Assembly: GCF_003952165.1 (NCBI RefSeq)
Contig: NZ_RXFT01000017.1
Location: forward strand, 1 to 64,000
DNA: 64,000 bases
Direction of reading: 5' to 3'
DNA from: Variovorax guangxiensis
GTDB lineage: Bacteria; Pseudomonadota; Gammaproteobacteria; Burkholderiales; Burkholderiaceae_C
Shown here: positions 17,591 through 26,543 of the stretch, piece after piece
Numbering within the stretch: position 1 is the first letter of the stretch
Layout: each line of letters starts with the position of its first letter
Position numbers and translations under genes: made by a program
The notes under the pieces: generated by a model
What the model was told of the DNA's origin: nothing
Seen by the model: only the letters and a program-made list of their open reading frames with translations
The model's database searches: none

Positions 17591-17869
17591 ATGGCTCGTA
17601 TCCCTCCCCCGCTCGAAGAAAGGCACCCGGCACTTACCGCGTTCGGTGAGGCCGTGCGCCGACAGCGCAAGGCTCTTGGCTATTCACAAGAAGCGTTTGC
17701 TGATGCTTGCGAGATTGACCGCAGCTACATGGGTGGGGTGGAGCGTGGCGAGCGCAACTTGGCGATGATTAACATCATGCGAATCATCGAGACGCTCGGG
17801 ATGAGGCCTGCCGACTTCTTTCAAGGAATGGACTATCCCAAGAAGAAAAGAACCAAGACAACGCAGTGA
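17591..17869 (+). CDS. XRE-family helix-turn-helix regulator
   Basis: A 92-residue protein with one Cro/C1-type DNA-binding domain covering about residues 15-72: FGEAVRRQRKALGYSQEAFA, then IDRSYMGGVERGERNLAMIN. Start ATG 17591 (MARIPPP) is preferred because the preceding in-frame residues are a Trp/Thr-rich non-coding-like stretch. The C-terminus is basic (PKKKRTKTTQ). Single-domain regulators of this kind are commonly control proteins of restriction-modification systems or islands; here it is separated from the type III genes by the NYN gene, so the target is uncertain. Confidence 0.85.
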   Translation: MARIPPPLEERHPALTAFGEAVRRQRKALGYSQEAFADACEIDRSYMGGVERGERNLAMINIMRIIETLGMRPADFFQGMDYPKKKRTKTTQ

Positions 17870-18026
17870 TTGCCGGGTCCGATATCTGGGTTGATCCCCG
17901 CAGCCTATGTTCGAGCAAAAAACATCGGCCAATGTTTACGTCCAATAGCTACGCTGGGCCGCTTGCCTGACCCGCGATGAAGGGTTCTACCCTCTTTTCG
18001 TCATAGCCCATCTCACTGGCAGACCC

Positions 18027-18050
18027 AGGGCTACGGAATGCCGTAGCCCT
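18027..18050. terminator. Perfect 10-bp hairpin downstream of the XRE gene
   Basis: AGGGCTACGG - AATG - CCGTAGCCCT forms a perfect stem 157 bp after the XRE stop. It lacks a T-run on either side, so termination would be weak; it may be another structured element. The rest of 17870-18153 holds nothing else I can name. Confidence 0.4.
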
Positions 18051-18153
18051 AGGCTCATACGAGCTGATTGCCCGCAAGATGCGGCAGCTCAAGGGCAAGC
18101 AATCGCCAACATCAACGACCACCCGGACATCCGCCGGTGCTTCGGAGGGTGGG

Positions 18154-18267
18154 ATGGAAAGCCTGACGACCGATTACGCCGTTGGCGCCGATGCCAGTCG
18201 GGCCGAGCAGGAGGAGCTGATCATCTATTCATGGGATCGAGAATCAGAAGCCGCTGAGCTATTCTGA
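18154..18267 (+). CDS. Possible 37-residue small protein upstream of the NYN gene
   Basis: A small acidic frame (begins MESLTTDYAVGADASRAEQE) with GGAGGG placed seven bases before the ATG. It ends 28 bp before the NYN gene start, on the same strand. The strong ribosome binding site and tight spacing favour translation, but length and lack of known relatives leave it doubtful. It could be an antitoxin-like or leader peptide for the NYN gene. Confidence 0.3.
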   Translation: MESLTTDYAVGADASRAEQEELIIYSWDRESEAAELF

Positions 18268-18295
18268 GCGTCCCAAACAAACGAGGAGAAGCGAT

Positions 18296-18856
18296 ATGCC
18301 GGGTAGCCGCGTTCATCTATTTGTGGACAACTCAAACGTGCTGATCGAAGGCCGAAGGCTCGCCTACGCCAAGCGCAATGCGGGCGGGCGTCGTGGCACA
18401 CAGGTGGATGACTCCTATGAGGTCGACTGGGGGAAGTTCCTCTATTTGGTCAAAAGTCGGGGCGACCGGCTGCTTTCCCGTGTGCCGACCCTTTACGGCT
18501 CCCGCCCACCGCCAGACGATACAGTGTGGCAGCAGATCCGCGATGAAGGGTTTGATGTCCGGGTCTTCGACAGAAACATTCGAGACAAGGAAAAGGGTGT
18601 CGATATGGAAATGGGAATGGACGTGGTCGAGCGTCTATTCGAGGTGACGCCGCCAGAAATCCTTGTTATCGCTGCGGGAGATGCGGACTTCAAGGGGATC
18701 GTCGAACGGGCCAAGAAAAAGGGTTGGGATGTCGAAGTCTGGTTCTGGGGCAATGCGGCCGCGGAGATGCGGAAGTCAGCGACCTTTGTGGATCTTGACA
18801 AAGCGTTCGACTACCTCCGAAAGGGAGGCGGCGTCGCATTACCACCGGCACTCTGA
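18296..18856 (+). CDS. NYN (PIN-like) domain nuclease-type protein, LabA/DUF88 family
   Basis: A 186-residue protein covering one NYN domain, the PIN-like RNase fold. Acidic metal-site residues are all present: VHLFVDNSNVLIEG near residue 6, GVDMEMGMDVVERL near 101, and IAAGDADFKGIVERAKKKGW near 125. GAGGAG lies before ATG 18296. NYN proteins act on structured RNA and are frequent in defence-rich accessory regions. The gene is convergent with the type III restriction pair, with a 168-bp gap (18857-19024) that holds nothing clear. The exact substrate is unknown. Confidence 0.82.
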   Translation: MPGSRVHLFVDNSNVLIEGRRLAYAKRNAGGRRGTQVDDSYEVDWGKFLYLVKSRGDRLLSRVPTLYGSRPPPDDTVWQQIRDEGFDVRVFDRNIRDKEKGVDMEMGMDVVERLFEVTPPEILVIAAGDADFKGIVERAKKKGWDVEVWFWGNAAAEMRKSATFVDLDKAFDYLRKGGGVALPPAL

Positions 18857-19024
18857 CTCTCTCGCAGCGACGGAAAATCAGCGCAGTTAACGGCTCGAGC
18901 TGGTCCACCGCTGCCGAGCGGCGAGTACGTAAGCGCGAGCCCGTTTGCAGCTAAATCTCCGTACTTGGCTAAGGTGCTCCTGGTTGGCAGGCTATGTTTC
19001 GTCCACAAAAATCCGCACAGACTC

Positions 19025-21394
19025 TTACTTCAGGCATTCCGCTACGGCCTTCCCCAAGCTGTCGACGTAGATAGGCTTAGTTTGGTTGTTCTTCACACGC
19101 CAGATAGTGAATCCTTCCTTCGACACTGTCTTCGCCCCAAGGCCGTCCTGTTTGCCTTTGACCACAAAACGCACATGAACTCGCGTTTTCGCTCCGTCTC
19201 GGATGTCAAACATCTTCCTCAGTAAAGCGTCTGTTAGCAGGTGCCTACCTTTAGTGTCGATAGCAAATACTTTATTTCCTTTCCAGGCTAAAAAGTCGGG
19301 AAAGAAATTGGCTGTGTCACCAGGCGAAAGTAAGGGAATCGAATATCCTCCTGACACAGGGTTTCGATGCCAGGGGACACCGGCCGCATCCAAGCCTCTG
19401 GCAAACGCGACCTCCTCAGTGCTCATCTTGCCGTACTGCGGGTAGAGGCTATTAGTGAATTTAACGGCCCCCTCCTTCACTACCCGAACCGGTCCAAAAG
19501 TGAAGGGGTCGTCTTCCTCATAAACTAATTCGGAGTGCTCGAAATATGCCTCCCCGATTTTTTCCGCCAACCCTCTCACCGCGACATCTGCATTGCTCCG
19601 CACTTGCACTCGCACGTCAAATTTCGAATTATTCGTGTTCACGATCTTGCCGGCTTGCGGGGCACACGAGCGCACGGCCAACGACAATAGCCATCGCAAT
19701 CGGACGGGGTTGGTATGGCCTCCCTCGGTCCACTCTGGCTCGGTGGGGCTGCCGTCTTTATCATTCACCTTGATAACCGCCTTAGCGCTCTCCGCTGTGC
19801 CGATTGAATCAGGCCCGCCCTCCGAAAAGGTAGGGAATTGATTCAACAAGCTATCCACTACCGTCATAGCCTCCTCCTTCAGCACATAAATGCTGTGAAG
19901 AGGTGCCGCTACATCGTCACGCGGTAGAACTTCCACCGCTCCCGGGCTGCTGCTACCCGAGAAAGAGGACGAAATCGCGATGGGCGCCCCTTCTTGGTCC
20001 AACTTCGCCCTCACTAAGTCAAGCGCTTGCGTAAAGACGCTCTTTTTATCAACGCGCAAGAAGAAGTGCGCCGCGTTTAAGACTTCGCTGTTGTAGTGAG
20101 TCGCATCGGGCTGGCGCAGCACGCGACCGATAACCTGTTGGACTTGGGTCGAAGAACCCATCGACTTATCGATGTAGGCCAAGTAGCACTCTGGATCGTC
20201 CCATCCCTCTTGCAGAGACAGGTTGAAGATGATGTGCTCGAAGTCGCCTTCGCGGAACTTGTCAAAGTCATCATCCCCCTTGGAGAAATGCGCCACCTCT
20301 TCCGGTTTTGTACCGTCGGTAAATTTCAAATCGGAGTATATCGCGATCGTGGCAGGATCGACGCCCTTAGATTCAACGAGATATCGCCAAATGCGAATGG
20401 GGGGAGCTTGTCGCAAATTGAATGGCTTAGCTGGATCATCAGGCTGGCCGTCATCTGTGATATTCGTCTTGCACACATATATCGCCTTAGGTTTGATACT
20501 CAGGCCTCTGTCATCTATCTCCTTTTGGATAATAGATCGGCGTTCGATGAGGCTATCGAGGCATGCCTCCATAGGTGCCGTTGTGCCGTCGAAGTGGATA
20601 GCGTTCTTCACCAGTTCAGCATCAACGACCTTTTGGCTTTCTACTTGTGTCGCCATCCACGCATCTGGATCCGATGCTCCATTCTTAATCGCACCCAAAT
20701 CGCGAAACTTCTCAACCTCGCCCGAACACCGCACCACCCAAGACTTGGTAGGTTGAATCACTAAATCGTGAAATTTGGTGGGCAACTTGATCGTAGCGCT
20801 AGCCAAAAGCCAAGCCTCGGGCTCCAGTTCGTGCAAAATGTCGGTTTGTTGCTCAGATAGGTTGTGTGCTTCGTCATAGACGATGATTAGCGGGCGGCGG
20901 CCTTGCCCCTCGTTGCGGTCTATCAGACGCTGCCACATCGATTTGCTGCCTTGACTGTCCTGAGCAGGGCGGTAAATCTTTAAATCACCTTCGGCCTGAT
21001 CTTTATTGTTGAACAGGCCCGTAGTTGTAAGTACGAGCAGCGGGGTGCTACCATCCTCCACCATTTGTGGCTTTAAGTCCCTGATGGCACAAACTTGAAA
21101 ACCTTCGATTAACGGCGCATATTTTCCGCCGTTGAAATTGTTGAATGTCTGAGCAACGACAGATCGCGCCTTAGACATCCACAAAACAATTGGTTCTCGC
21201 TGGAGCTCACTACGGATCAAGCTTACAGCCTCCGCGAGGATCGGTGTTTTACCAGCACCCGTCAATGCGGACAGAGCTTGAAAAAACGGATCGCCGAGAT
21301 GTCGCGTCCCCGGGCGAAATCGGTGATTCGCGAAAAATGCATATCGGCGTGCGATCTGAAGCGCCGCGTCGTTCTGAAACTTGATTTCCTTCAT
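19025..21394 (-). CDS. Type III restriction enzyme, Res subunit
   Basis: A 789-residue DNA-translocating restriction subunit. Superfamily 2 helicase motifs are clear: Walker A SALTGAGKTPILAEA (about residue 45), DEAH box IIVYDEAHNLSEQ (about 170), LLASATIKLP (motif III) and QVIGRVLRQPD (motif VI). The C-terminus has a PD-(D/E)xK nuclease core, FFPDFLAWKGNKVFAIDTKG. Family members are usually 850-1000 residues, so this is a short form but has all motifs. Its ATG overlaps the mod stop by four bases (ATGA). It needs the Mod protein for target recognition and cuts at head-to-head unmethylated sites. Confidence 0.93.
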   Translation of the reverse strand: MKEIKFQNDAALQIARRYAFFANHRFRPGTRHLGDPFFQALSALTGAGKTPILAEAVSLIRSELQREPIVLWMSKARSVVAQTFNNFNGGKYAPLIEGFQVCAIRDLKPQMVEDGSTPLLVLTTTGLFNNKDQAEGDLKIYRPAQDSQGSKSMWQRLIDRNEGQGRRPLIIVYDEAHNLSEQQTDILHELEPEAWLLASATIKLPTKFHDLVIQPTKSWVVRCSGEVEKFRDLGAIKNGASDPDAWMATQVESQKVVDAELVKNAIHFDGTTAPMEACLDSLIERRSIIQKEIDDRGLSIKPKAIYVCKTNITDDGQPDDPAKPFNLRQAPPIRIWRYLVESKGVDPATIAIYSDLKFTDGTKPEEVAHFSKGDDDFDKFREGDFEHIIFNLSLQEGWDDPECYLAYIDKSMGSSTQVQQVIGRVLRQPDATHYNSEVLNAAHFFLRVDKKSVFTQALDLVRAKLDQEGAPIAISSSFSGSSSPGAVEVLPRDDVAAPLHSIYVLKEEAMTVVDSLLNQFPTFSEGGPDSIGTAESAKAVIKVNDKDGSPTEPEWTEGGHTNPVRLRWLLSLAVRSCAPQAGKIVNTNNSKFDVRVQVRSNADVAVRGLAEKIGEAYFEHSELVYEEDDPFTFGPVRVVKEGAVKFTNSLYPQYGKMSTEEVAFARGLDAAGVPWHRNPVSGGYSIPLLSPGDTANFFPDFLAWKGNKVFAIDTKGRHLLTDALLRKMFDIRDGAKTRVHVRFVVKGKQDGLGAKTVSKEGFTIWRVKNNQTKPIYVDSLGKAVAECLK

Positions 21395-23364
21395 CTCTGT
21401 TCCATTTCGCTCTCTGGCGCGATTTCGTTGTTGAAGGCGTCCGCGCGCGTATTGAAGCCAATATGTTCCAAAACACGATCTGGAATTTTGTAAAACTCTA
21501 CCGTGCGACCTGAATAGGGCGCCAGAGAGGCGTACACGTGATAACGGTCCATGAGACCGTACGCCTTAGCCTCTTCTACAATAGCTTTAAATGTGTCACG
21601 ATTCAGTATAGAAGGATGTGAGGCACCGTCCCAAATCAAAAAGAATCCTTCGTTACGCGCATTAGTCGCGAATAGAAATCGGCGACTCGCCTCGGGCGAA
21701 AACCGGGTGAGCGAAGTTTTTGCACGATCAGACTTATCCCAATGAACGGTCAACAAAAGATCGATCATTTCTTCTCGTTGCAGCGCATTGACAGCAGCCG
21801 CATCTACTTGTTGACGCTGCAATTCAATGAACTGAAAGCCCCCCTCCAAAGGCTCGCGTTTACCCGACTTCCAATCGCCTTTAATCACTCGACGGACTCT
21901 GTCCGCCGTCAAGCTCTTAGCATAGTGGTCGCCTTTTTCATCATTTCCTTGCTCTACAAGAATGAAGCGCCGTGAAGCGGCACTTTCCTTATTTAGGTCA
22001 AGAACGGCATGAGCAGTCGTTCCTGAGCCCGCGAATGGATCGAGCACTATGCCATCCGATTTGCACCAGATTTGAATAATTTTCTTGAAAAGACGAAGCG
22101 GCTTAACTGTGCGGAAATTGTGATTTTTTCCAACCACAGCATCAAGCTCCGTCACCCCTGTCTGACTATGACCACTCTCGGTGTGATCCCAAGATTGGCT
22201 TTCAATATTCAGCGGTGATTCGTAGTCCTCATCGGCCCAATAGGTCATCGCAACCTTGCCCCGCTTCACGTCTTTTAAATAATTTTTGAGCTGGGGACCG
22301 TTTTCGCCATCCACACCGAAATAAAGCGCCGGCCAAGCGCCTCGTTTAAGGATCTTCAATGCGGCATCTCTTGCCTTGATCACAACTGGATCGCCACGTA
22401 CTGGCTCGCCCTCGTGAAACTTTGCTCCCTTCAATACCAGGGCTTTGGCGAAACCGTCGCCGAGGTCCTTCCTCGTATATTCGGAACCCCATGCAGTCAA
22501 CCATCGTTTCATCACAGGGGCATCGTTAGCCCAGTGTCCGCGTCCCTCTCTGGGATAGAAAATGCGGCCGGTGAAGGGACTCTGAACTCCGTAGGTACCC
22601 GTTTCACGGATCTCAGGCGCCGAAGCATCAGCCGACTTCCAATCGAGATCAGGATCGTTGTCGTAGTTTCGGTACCTCGAGTTCATCACTTCGGTGCGAT
22701 CTAGAAGCTGCGTGGTCGCCCGATCTACGTCCTTTGCATACACAAGCACGTACTCTGTGGCCGTGGAGATATGCTTTTGGCTTCGTGCCGAATAGCTCTT
22801 CTGCCAATTGATGATACCGATGCGATTCTCTTCTCGGAAAACCTCATCCATCAGCATGCCCAAGCGATATAGCTCTCGGTGGTCTATGCAAATTGCAATC
22901 ACACCACCGGGCTTCAGCATTTCGCGCATCATCCATAGCCGCGGCGTCATGAAGCGCAGCCACTTGGAGTGTCGAGACCCGTCTTCCTTGGGAACCAAGT
23001 CACCCAGATCGGGATCGTTGGGGTCTTTATCCCACTTGTCGTTGTAGCGAAAATCCTCGCCTGTGTTGTAGGGCGGGTCGGTGAGGATCAGATCGACTTG
23101 GCCACGATATTTATAGAGTGTCACCATGGCCGACAGGTTTTCGCCATCCATGATGATGTTCCGTCCCTGCGCCTCCGCACCCCCTACGGATGACCGCTGG
23201 TGAATTTTTGTCAGTTTGGGTTTGACTTGACGGATGATCTGCCAAGGGGCCGTGCGACCCGTATAGGACATGATGATGCCGTCCTTGCCTGCTTCGGCGC
23301 GCTCCGCATCGTGCTGTTCGAGCAGGCGGATCAAGTCCCCGCGCGTCAGTTGCTCGTATGCCAT
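21391..23364 (-). CDS. Type III DNA N6-adenine methyltransferase, Mod subunit
   Basis: A 657-residue beta-class methyltransferase that gives the type III system its specificity and protects host DNA. The catalytic motif LILTDPPYNTGEDF comes first (about residue 100) and the SAM motif VLDPFAGSGTTAHAVL later (about 430), the beta-class order; the target-recognition region lies between and after. ATG 23364 (MAYEQLTRGD) is chosen because GAGAGA precedes it and the extension upstream would run through the LexA-like operator. It is cotranscribed and translationally coupled with the Res gene. Confidence 0.93.
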   Translation of the reverse strand: MAYEQLTRGDLIRLLEQHDAERAEAGKDGIIMSYTGRTAPWQIIRQVKPKLTKIHQRSSVGGAEAQGRNIIMDGENLSAMVTLYKYRGQVDLILTDPPYNTGEDFRYNDKWDKDPNDPDLGDLVPKEDGSRHSKWLRFMTPRLWMMREMLKPGGVIAICIDHRELYRLGMLMDEVFREENRIGIINWQKSYSARSQKHISTATEYVLVYAKDVDRATTQLLDRTEVMNSRYRNYDNDPDLDWKSADASAPEIRETGTYGVQSPFTGRIFYPREGRGHWANDAPVMKRWLTAWGSEYTRKDLGDGFAKALVLKGAKFHEGEPVRGDPVVIKARDAALKILKRGAWPALYFGVDGENGPQLKNYLKDVKRGKVAMTYWADEDYESPLNIESQSWDHTESGHSQTGVTELDAVVGKNHNFRTVKPLRLFKKIIQIWCKSDGIVLDPFAGSGTTAHAVLDLNKESAASRRFILVEQGNDEKGDHYAKSLTADRVRRVIKGDWKSGKREPLEGGFQFIELQRQQVDAAAVNALQREEMIDLLLTVHWDKSDRAKTSLTRFSPEASRRFLFATNARNEGFFLIWDGASHPSILNRDTFKAIVEEAKAYGLMDRYHVYASLAPYSGRTVEFYKIPDRVLEHIGFNTRADAFNNEIAPESEMEQR

Positions 23365-23742
23365 TCTGTTTCTCTCGTCTTGTGGGCTGGAGTGCCACAC
23401 GCTGTTCATATAGAAGGCCATGGCGCGGACTCTCGTCCAGGCCATGGCCGTTGATTTGGATACTGTAAATGCATACAGTATTTTGGTGCAACCCAATTCG
23501 CGGAGAGCGTACCAGTGTTTGAGAGCTGAGCCCCCTTCTCTGCCTCAGCACCGACTACATCGCCAGCGGTTGACCAATGCCATGCAGCTCATGACGTCCC
23601 TGACACACTCCTGGAAACGGTTGCGGCGATTCATGCTCTTGGCACCCCCAGCCATTTGATACCAGTGCGATCATGGCGAGACTGAGGGGTCTGTAGCAGG
23701 GCCTGCTTCGCGATGCGGCTGAAACTGTACTCGGCGCGGTCA
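23365..23742. promoter_or_regulatory. Upstream region of the type III system with LexA-type SOS box at 23461-23480
   Basis: TACTGTAAATGCATACAGTA (23461-23480) is a textbook CTGT-N8-ACAG SOS box with matching TA/TA flanks. On the minus strand it overlaps a plausible promoter, TTGCAC - 18 bases - TACAGT, about 100 bp upstream of mod, so LexA binding would block transcription of mod-res. The rest of the region up to the insertion sequence has no gene I can support; short open frames there look like debris. Confidence 0.6.
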
Positions 23743-24905
23743 AGGGCTACGCTGAAGTAGCCACCCTTTTTCGGCATTGAGCGTGCTGCAGGCTTTGCAT
23801 TGCGCTGATCGTCATTCAGGATGGCGGGTTTTTCCCCGTGTTGCGCATCGGCGGGCCGCGTTGCGAGGCCCCGGACGTTTTACGGGCGCACGCGCACCAG
23901 CAGCAGCCCTCGGCTCATGTAAATGTTGGCCAGCGCAAGGGCCGTGGATGCCCTCGTCGCGTTCTTGTGAAGTCCACGATACCGGACCTTGCTGAAGCCC
24001 CATAGCCTCTTGATGACACCGAACACGTGCTCGACCTGCGCGCGCACCTTGGACTTCTTGCGGTTGCTCAGCCGCTGGCCCTCGTCGGGCACCCCATCGA
24101 CCTTGCGCACGCGCTCGTTGGTGCAGTCCAGCGCCGCAGGCGCCTTGCTGGCGATCAGTTCCTGCTGGCCCGCGTAGGCGCAATCTCCGTAGACCTTCAA
24201 CTCTTCGCCGTGCAGCAGTTCGGGCAGTGGGTGCTTGTCGTGCACATTGGCCGCCGTGACCACTGCGCTGTGGGCCAGCCCCGTGCGGCTGTCTACGCCA
24301 ATGTGCAGCTTCATGCCGAAGAACCAGTTCTTGCCCTTGGCCACCTGGTGCATCTCTGGATCTCGCTTCTTGTCAGCGTTCTTCGTGGAGCTGGGCGCGC
24401 TGATGATCGTCGCATCTACGATCGTCCCTGTGCCTACCTTCAGCCCTTGGCCTTGCAACACTTCGCCCACCTTGGCAAACAGCGCCTGCCCAAGGTGGTG
24501 CTTCTCGAGCAACCGGCGAAACCTCAGCAGCGTCGTTGCATCGGGAACACGCTCACGGCCCAGGTCGATGCCCACGAAACTGCGCAGGCTGGCGCTGTCA
24601 TACAGCGCCTCTTCGCACGCCTCATCGGCGAGGTTGAACCAGTGCTGCACGAACAACATGCGCAGCATCCGCTTCAGCCCGACCGGCGGGCGCCCGCCTT
24701 CGCCCTTGGGGTAGTGCGGCCGCACCACCGCGCAAAGCTCCTGCCAGGGCAGGATCTTGTCCATCATGTTGAGGAACACGTCCCGCTTCGTCGGGCGGCG
24801 GAATTGCTCAAAGCCTTTGTCTGCGGCCATCGCCAAGGTCTGTTGCTTCATGCTCTGGTCAACGAATCAGCCGGGATGGCGGTGGACCTTTTTCAGCGTA
24901 GCCCT
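23743..24905. mobile_element. IS5-family insertion sequence
   Basis: One transposase gene is flanked by 14-bp perfect inverted ends, AGGGCTACGCTGAA (23743-23756) and TTCAGCGTAGCCCT (24892-24905). The resulting length of 1163 bp is normal for the family. I see no matching target duplication, so the flanks may have been rearranged after insertion or the end coordinates are off by a few bases. Confidence 0.8.
23880..24851 (-). CDS. IS5-family DDE transposase
   Basis: A 323-residue transposase. The N-terminal part has the IS5-type DUF772 region (WFNLADEACEEALYDSASLR, then RVPDATTLLRFRRLLEKH). The DDE catalytic triad is visible as GTIVDATIIS, VYGDCAYAGQQE and VRAQVEHVFGVIKRLWG. It looks full length and intact, with the start 54 bp inside the right inverted repeat, so it may still be active. 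Confidence 0.93.
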   Translation of the reverse strand: MKQQTLAMAADKGFEQFRRPTKRDVFLNMMDKILPWQELCAVVRPHYPKGEGGRPPVGLKRMLRMLFVQHWFNLADEACEEALYDSASLRSFVGIDLGRERVPDATTLLRFRRLLEKHHLGQALFAKVGEVLQGQGLKVGTGTIVDATIISAPSSTKNADKKRDPEMHQVAKGKNWFFGMKLHIGVDSRTGLAHSAVVTAANVHDKHPLPELLHGEELKVYGDCAYAGQQELIASKAPAALDCTNERVRKVDGVPDEGQRLSNRKKSKVRAQVEHVFGVIKRLWGFSKVRYRGLHKNATRASTALALANIYMSRGLLLVRVRP

Positions 24906-25291
24906 AGAACTCTTCTTGGACCGCTTACGATACGTTTGCACGCTGTGGCCCATTCTGAGATTCCTCATCAACTCAACCGTGGCCCTGCATACCCGCGCAA
25001 CGTTAACGATCCAATCGCTCATCTAGTCCGCCACGGGCCGATCCACACATGCAGCTATAGCCGGAACGGGATCGACCCAGCATTGATCCGGGCCTGATTG
25101 AGTAGCTCCCGCAGGCGCCGCTGAACTGTTAGCCCACCAATCGGAGCGGGTCAGGGGCGCGTTCTGAGGGCTCAAACGCAGCGCTCCTGGACCAACAGGC
25201 CACTACCCCCTTGCCGCCGTCTCGTGGTGCACGCTTGATGGGCATACGCACTGTTCCGCACCTCTACGTGACAAGCAAGGTGGCCCTGCGT
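24906..25291. other. Intergenic stretch between the IS and the HUH gene; nothing identified
   Basis: This 386-bp stretch has only short, unconvincing reading frames on both strands and no tRNA, strong hairpin or repeat that I can recognise. It may be the remains of a gene broken by the IS. Confidence 0.4.
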
Positions 25292-25846
25292 TCAATGCCT
25301 CGTGTTACCGGCATGCTCGCCCGCTGCAAAGGCAGTCCCTCGGTAGTCCGAGGAGATGTACCACTCGGTGAAGGAGCTGCTCTTGGTCATGTAGACCGTG
25401 GCCGCCTCAAGGTCGACTTCGGTGTTGCGGATGGGCTCGATGTGGAGGTCCCCGGTACGGACGATCTTGTTCCAACGCTCCGGGGCGATCCTGAGGAACC
25501 AGTCCTCCCGGCTGGGGTTCACCCTGGCAACGCAGTGATAGTGAAGGTGGTCGCGTTTGGTGTATTCCGGGTAGCCGACCATCACAAGGGCCTTCTCGTC
25601 CGGGGTGACGCTCGGATGCGTCTTGAACAGGCGGCGGTGCACCTGACGGTTCCATTCGTCCATCCGCTTCTGGGCCTGCTCCATCGAGTAGTAGTTGTAG
25701 AAGTTGAACGTCAGGAAGTGGGTGGGGTTGATCCCCTTGGCCATCTCGATGAACGCTCGCCTGAGGTCAGAGATGTTGTCTTTGGCCCTGGTGAAGGTGG
25801 ACTGGCTCATTGCAAATCGATCGAGCTGGGTTTGATGGAGATTCAT
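25292..25846 (-). CDS. HUH-endonuclease-like replication/mobilisation protein
   Basis: A 184-residue protein with features of rolling-circle initiators. It has THFLTFNFYNYYS (motif I-like, about residue 42), then RDHLHYHCVARVN with an HLH (His-hydrophobic-His) metal-binding motif near residue 100, and later AATVYMTKSS with a tyrosine and lysine in YMTK, matching the catalytic Y-x-x-K. Its size fits phage or plasmid Rep cores without helicase domain. On an island it could nick DNA for replication or transfer after excision. The assignment rests on motif order only. Confidence 0.6.
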   Translation of the reverse strand: MNLHQTQLDRFAMSQSTFTRAKDNISDLRRAFIEMAKGINPTHFLTFNFYNYYSMEQAQKRMDEWNRQVHRRLFKTHPSVTPDEKALVMVGYPEYTKRDHLHYHCVARVNPSREDWFLRIAPERWNKIVRTGDLHIEPIRNTEVDLEAATVYMTKSSSFTEWYISSDYRGTAFAAGEHAGNTRH

Positions 25847-26255
25847 GATGGGTTCTCTGGGCTAGTTTCTTCAAGGGATGAAGAGCGAATTGATTGGCTC
25901 AAGGGTTTTGCTGGATCAATCATTCAGGTTGGATCAAGGTCTACTGAGTTCTTTATCGAGGTCCGATCAACAATCTCAGTCGGCTGGATTGCGACGTGAA
26001 CTAGTTGGTGGGCAGATCGACTGGGCCAGTGAGATTGGTTGATCTTGTTTTGAATGTTCTTTACCTGACCCGCATAAAACCCAAAGACCATAGCGGCAGC
26101 AAAGCACCTACGGTACTTCGGGTAAGCCTCATAATGAAAAAGGGCGAAACGCACCTTCAAAGACACCGCCGTGATTGCAAATTTAAGCGGTAGGCACTTC
26201 TAGTTAGGCTGCTCAACATGAAGGATGGGCAGCACCTCGCAAAAACTAATGGGGC
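25847..26255. repeat. Intergenic region with GATCAA repeats upstream of the HUH gene
   Basis: TGGATCAA occurs at 25912-25919 and 25930-25937, with CGATCAA at 25964-25970 and a reverse-orientation TTGATC near 26040. Short spaced repeats directly upstream of a Rep-like gene could be binding sites, but the copies are few. No gene is supported in the region. Confidence 0.3.
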
Positions 26256-26543
26256 TTAGGCTGGATCGAGAGATCGAGCCTCCAACCAAGCGACCACTTC
26301 TTCGAGCTTCCAAGCCGTCACATGAGCCGTGAGCTTGATAGGCGCAGGGAAGTTGCCCGCTTTGACCCAGCGCCAAATAGTGGCCGGTGACACAGGGACA
26401 ACGTCTGGCACGAGTTGGGCCAGCCTCAAATACTTGGGCAGGGGTGCGGCATGCCCACCGTCACGGTGGTTACGCACTGGAGTCGACCGCGAGGTCCGGT
26501 AGATCTGATTGTGGTGGGGCTCAATGCCCGGCTTCTGCAACAT
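26256..26543 (-). CDS. AlpA-family excisionase/regulator
   Basis: A 95-residue protein whose C-terminal 60 residues are the AlpA/MerR-like winged helix: PKYLRLAQLVPDVVPVSPAT, then IWRWVKAGNFPAPIKL and AWKLEEVVAWLEARS. AlpA proteins control integrase expression and excision of P4-like islands. The N-terminal 35 residues (HHNQIYRTSRSTPVRNHRDG) are not typical; the true start may be downstream, since the site before ATG 26543 is AAGGAC at very short spacing. The gap 26544-26763 holds nothing clear. Confidence 0.75.
   Translation of the reverse strand: MLQKPGIEPHHNQIYRTSRSTPVRNHRDGGHAAPLPKYLRLAQLVPDVVPVSPATIWRWVKAGNFPAPIKLTAHVTAWKLEEVVAWLEARSLDPA

Noticed and set aside
23497..23742. Remnant of a gene between the LexA box and the IS
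   Set aside because: Short frames exist on both strands but none resembles a protein I know and no start or ribosome site is convincing.
23739..24909. Target site duplication of the IS
   Set aside because: The bases flanking the inverted ends do not match for 2, 3 or 4 bp.
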